From NCBI GenBank assembly GCA_937902865.1, contig CALFNJ010000257.1, positions 1-5,535 on the forward strand: a DNA stretch of 5,535 bases, in the 5' to 3' direction. A program made the position numbers and the translations under genes. The notes under the pieces were generated by a model. That model did no database searches, was not told the DNA's origin, and saw only the letters and a list, made by a program, of their open reading frames with translations. Positions 5,371 to 5,535 of this stretch are shown here, in pieces; the stretch's first letter is position 1, and every line of letters starts with the position of its first letter. The stretch comes from an uncultured Opitutaceae bacterium. Lineage in GTDB: Bacteria > Verrucomicrobiota > Verrucomicrobiia > Opitutales > Opitutaceae.

Positions 5371-5535
5371 TCAGGCCAGAGCGATCCGACCGGTGCTGTC
5401 GCCGAGGCGCTCAACGTTGGCGCCGACCCGGTCCATCATCGAGAGCCAGAGGTTGTTCACCGGGACACCGTCAAAGCGGACATGACGGCCGGTGGTGATC
5501 GTGTTGCCGCCCTTGCCGAGCAGCAGCAGTGGCAG
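5371..5535 (-). CDS. DUF1552 domain-containing protein, C-terminal fragment
   Basis: The frame enters from the right edge and ends at TGA 5373-5371, giving the last 54 residues. 'GRHVRFDGVPVNNLWLSMMDRVG' (residues 17-39 of the fragment, given here only as landmarks: GRH at 17-19, NNLWLSM at 28-34) and 'VERLGDSTGRIALA' at the end match the conserved C-terminus of DUF1552 proteins, whose hallmark is '(L/V)N(N/D)LWLSM' followed by 'GDSTG'. Full members are several hundred residues, are usually exported, and are typically encoded beside a DUF1592-family cytochrome in Planctomycetota and Verrucomicrobiota; their reaction is not established to my knowledge. The DUF1592 gene in this window is on the other strand, so the direct partner of this gene, if any, should lie beyond the right edge. 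Transcription ends at the intrinsic terminator just downstream. Confidence 0.88.
   Translation of the reverse strand: MPLLLLGKGGNTITTGRHVRFDGVPVNNLWLSMMDRVGANVERLGDSTGRIALA

Overview
The window looks like a contig from a GC-rich bacterium of the Verrucomicrobiota, most likely an Opitutaceae-like lineage, though phylum assignment is inference. The basis is the gene set: PSCyt/PSD-type (DUF1592 and relatives) multidomain cytochrome proteins and DUF1552 proteins, which are largely a Planctomycetota/Verrucomicrobiota speciality, plus a probable PL4 rhamnogalacturonan lyase, start codons without Shine-Dalgarno sites, and intergenic inverted-repeat elements. Bases 1-14 are an exact match to the end of the Illumina read-1 adapter, so the left edge is a technical artefact.

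Layout, left to right. (1) 1-642, minus: the first ~210 residues of a secreted probable PL4 rhamnogalacturonan lyase, cut at its 3' end by the contig edge. (2) 643-926: a divergent intergenic region with a polypurine tract next to the lyase start. (3) 927-1874, plus: a secreted protein of unknown function with an Ala/Pro-rich, then Arg/Gly-rich, linker. (4) 1885-1956: a short hairpin-forming inverted repeat. (5) 2072-3997, plus: a secreted di-haem DUF1592-family protein with domain order PSCyt1-DUF1587-DUF1595-DUF1592-DUF1588-DUF1585. (6) 4024-4253: a larger nested inverted repeat between convergent genes. (7) 4260-5012, minus: a PilZ-domain protein with intact c-di-GMP-binding motifs. (8) 5013-5370: a non-coding region with a third inverted repeat and a strong intrinsic terminator. 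(9) 5371-5535, minus: the last 54 residues of a DUF1552 protein, cut at the right edge.

How the genes fit together. The window joins several small transcription units rather than forming one operon. The lyase would act on pectin side regions outside the cytoplasm. The DUF1592 and DUF1552 proteins belong to families usually encoded side by side and exported, with no established biochemical role known to me. Here they lie on opposite strands, separated by the PilZ gene. The PilZ protein would be a cytoplasmic c-di-GMP receptor.

The least explained signal is the set of three intergenic inverted repeats. The arms of the first two are built from the same 8-bp unit (GGAANYCA) with differences matched in both arms, which suggests one family of dispersed structured elements. 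I see no evidence for a defence system, CRISPR array, transposase, tRNA or rRNA, and nothing that I could honestly call a new multi-gene system.
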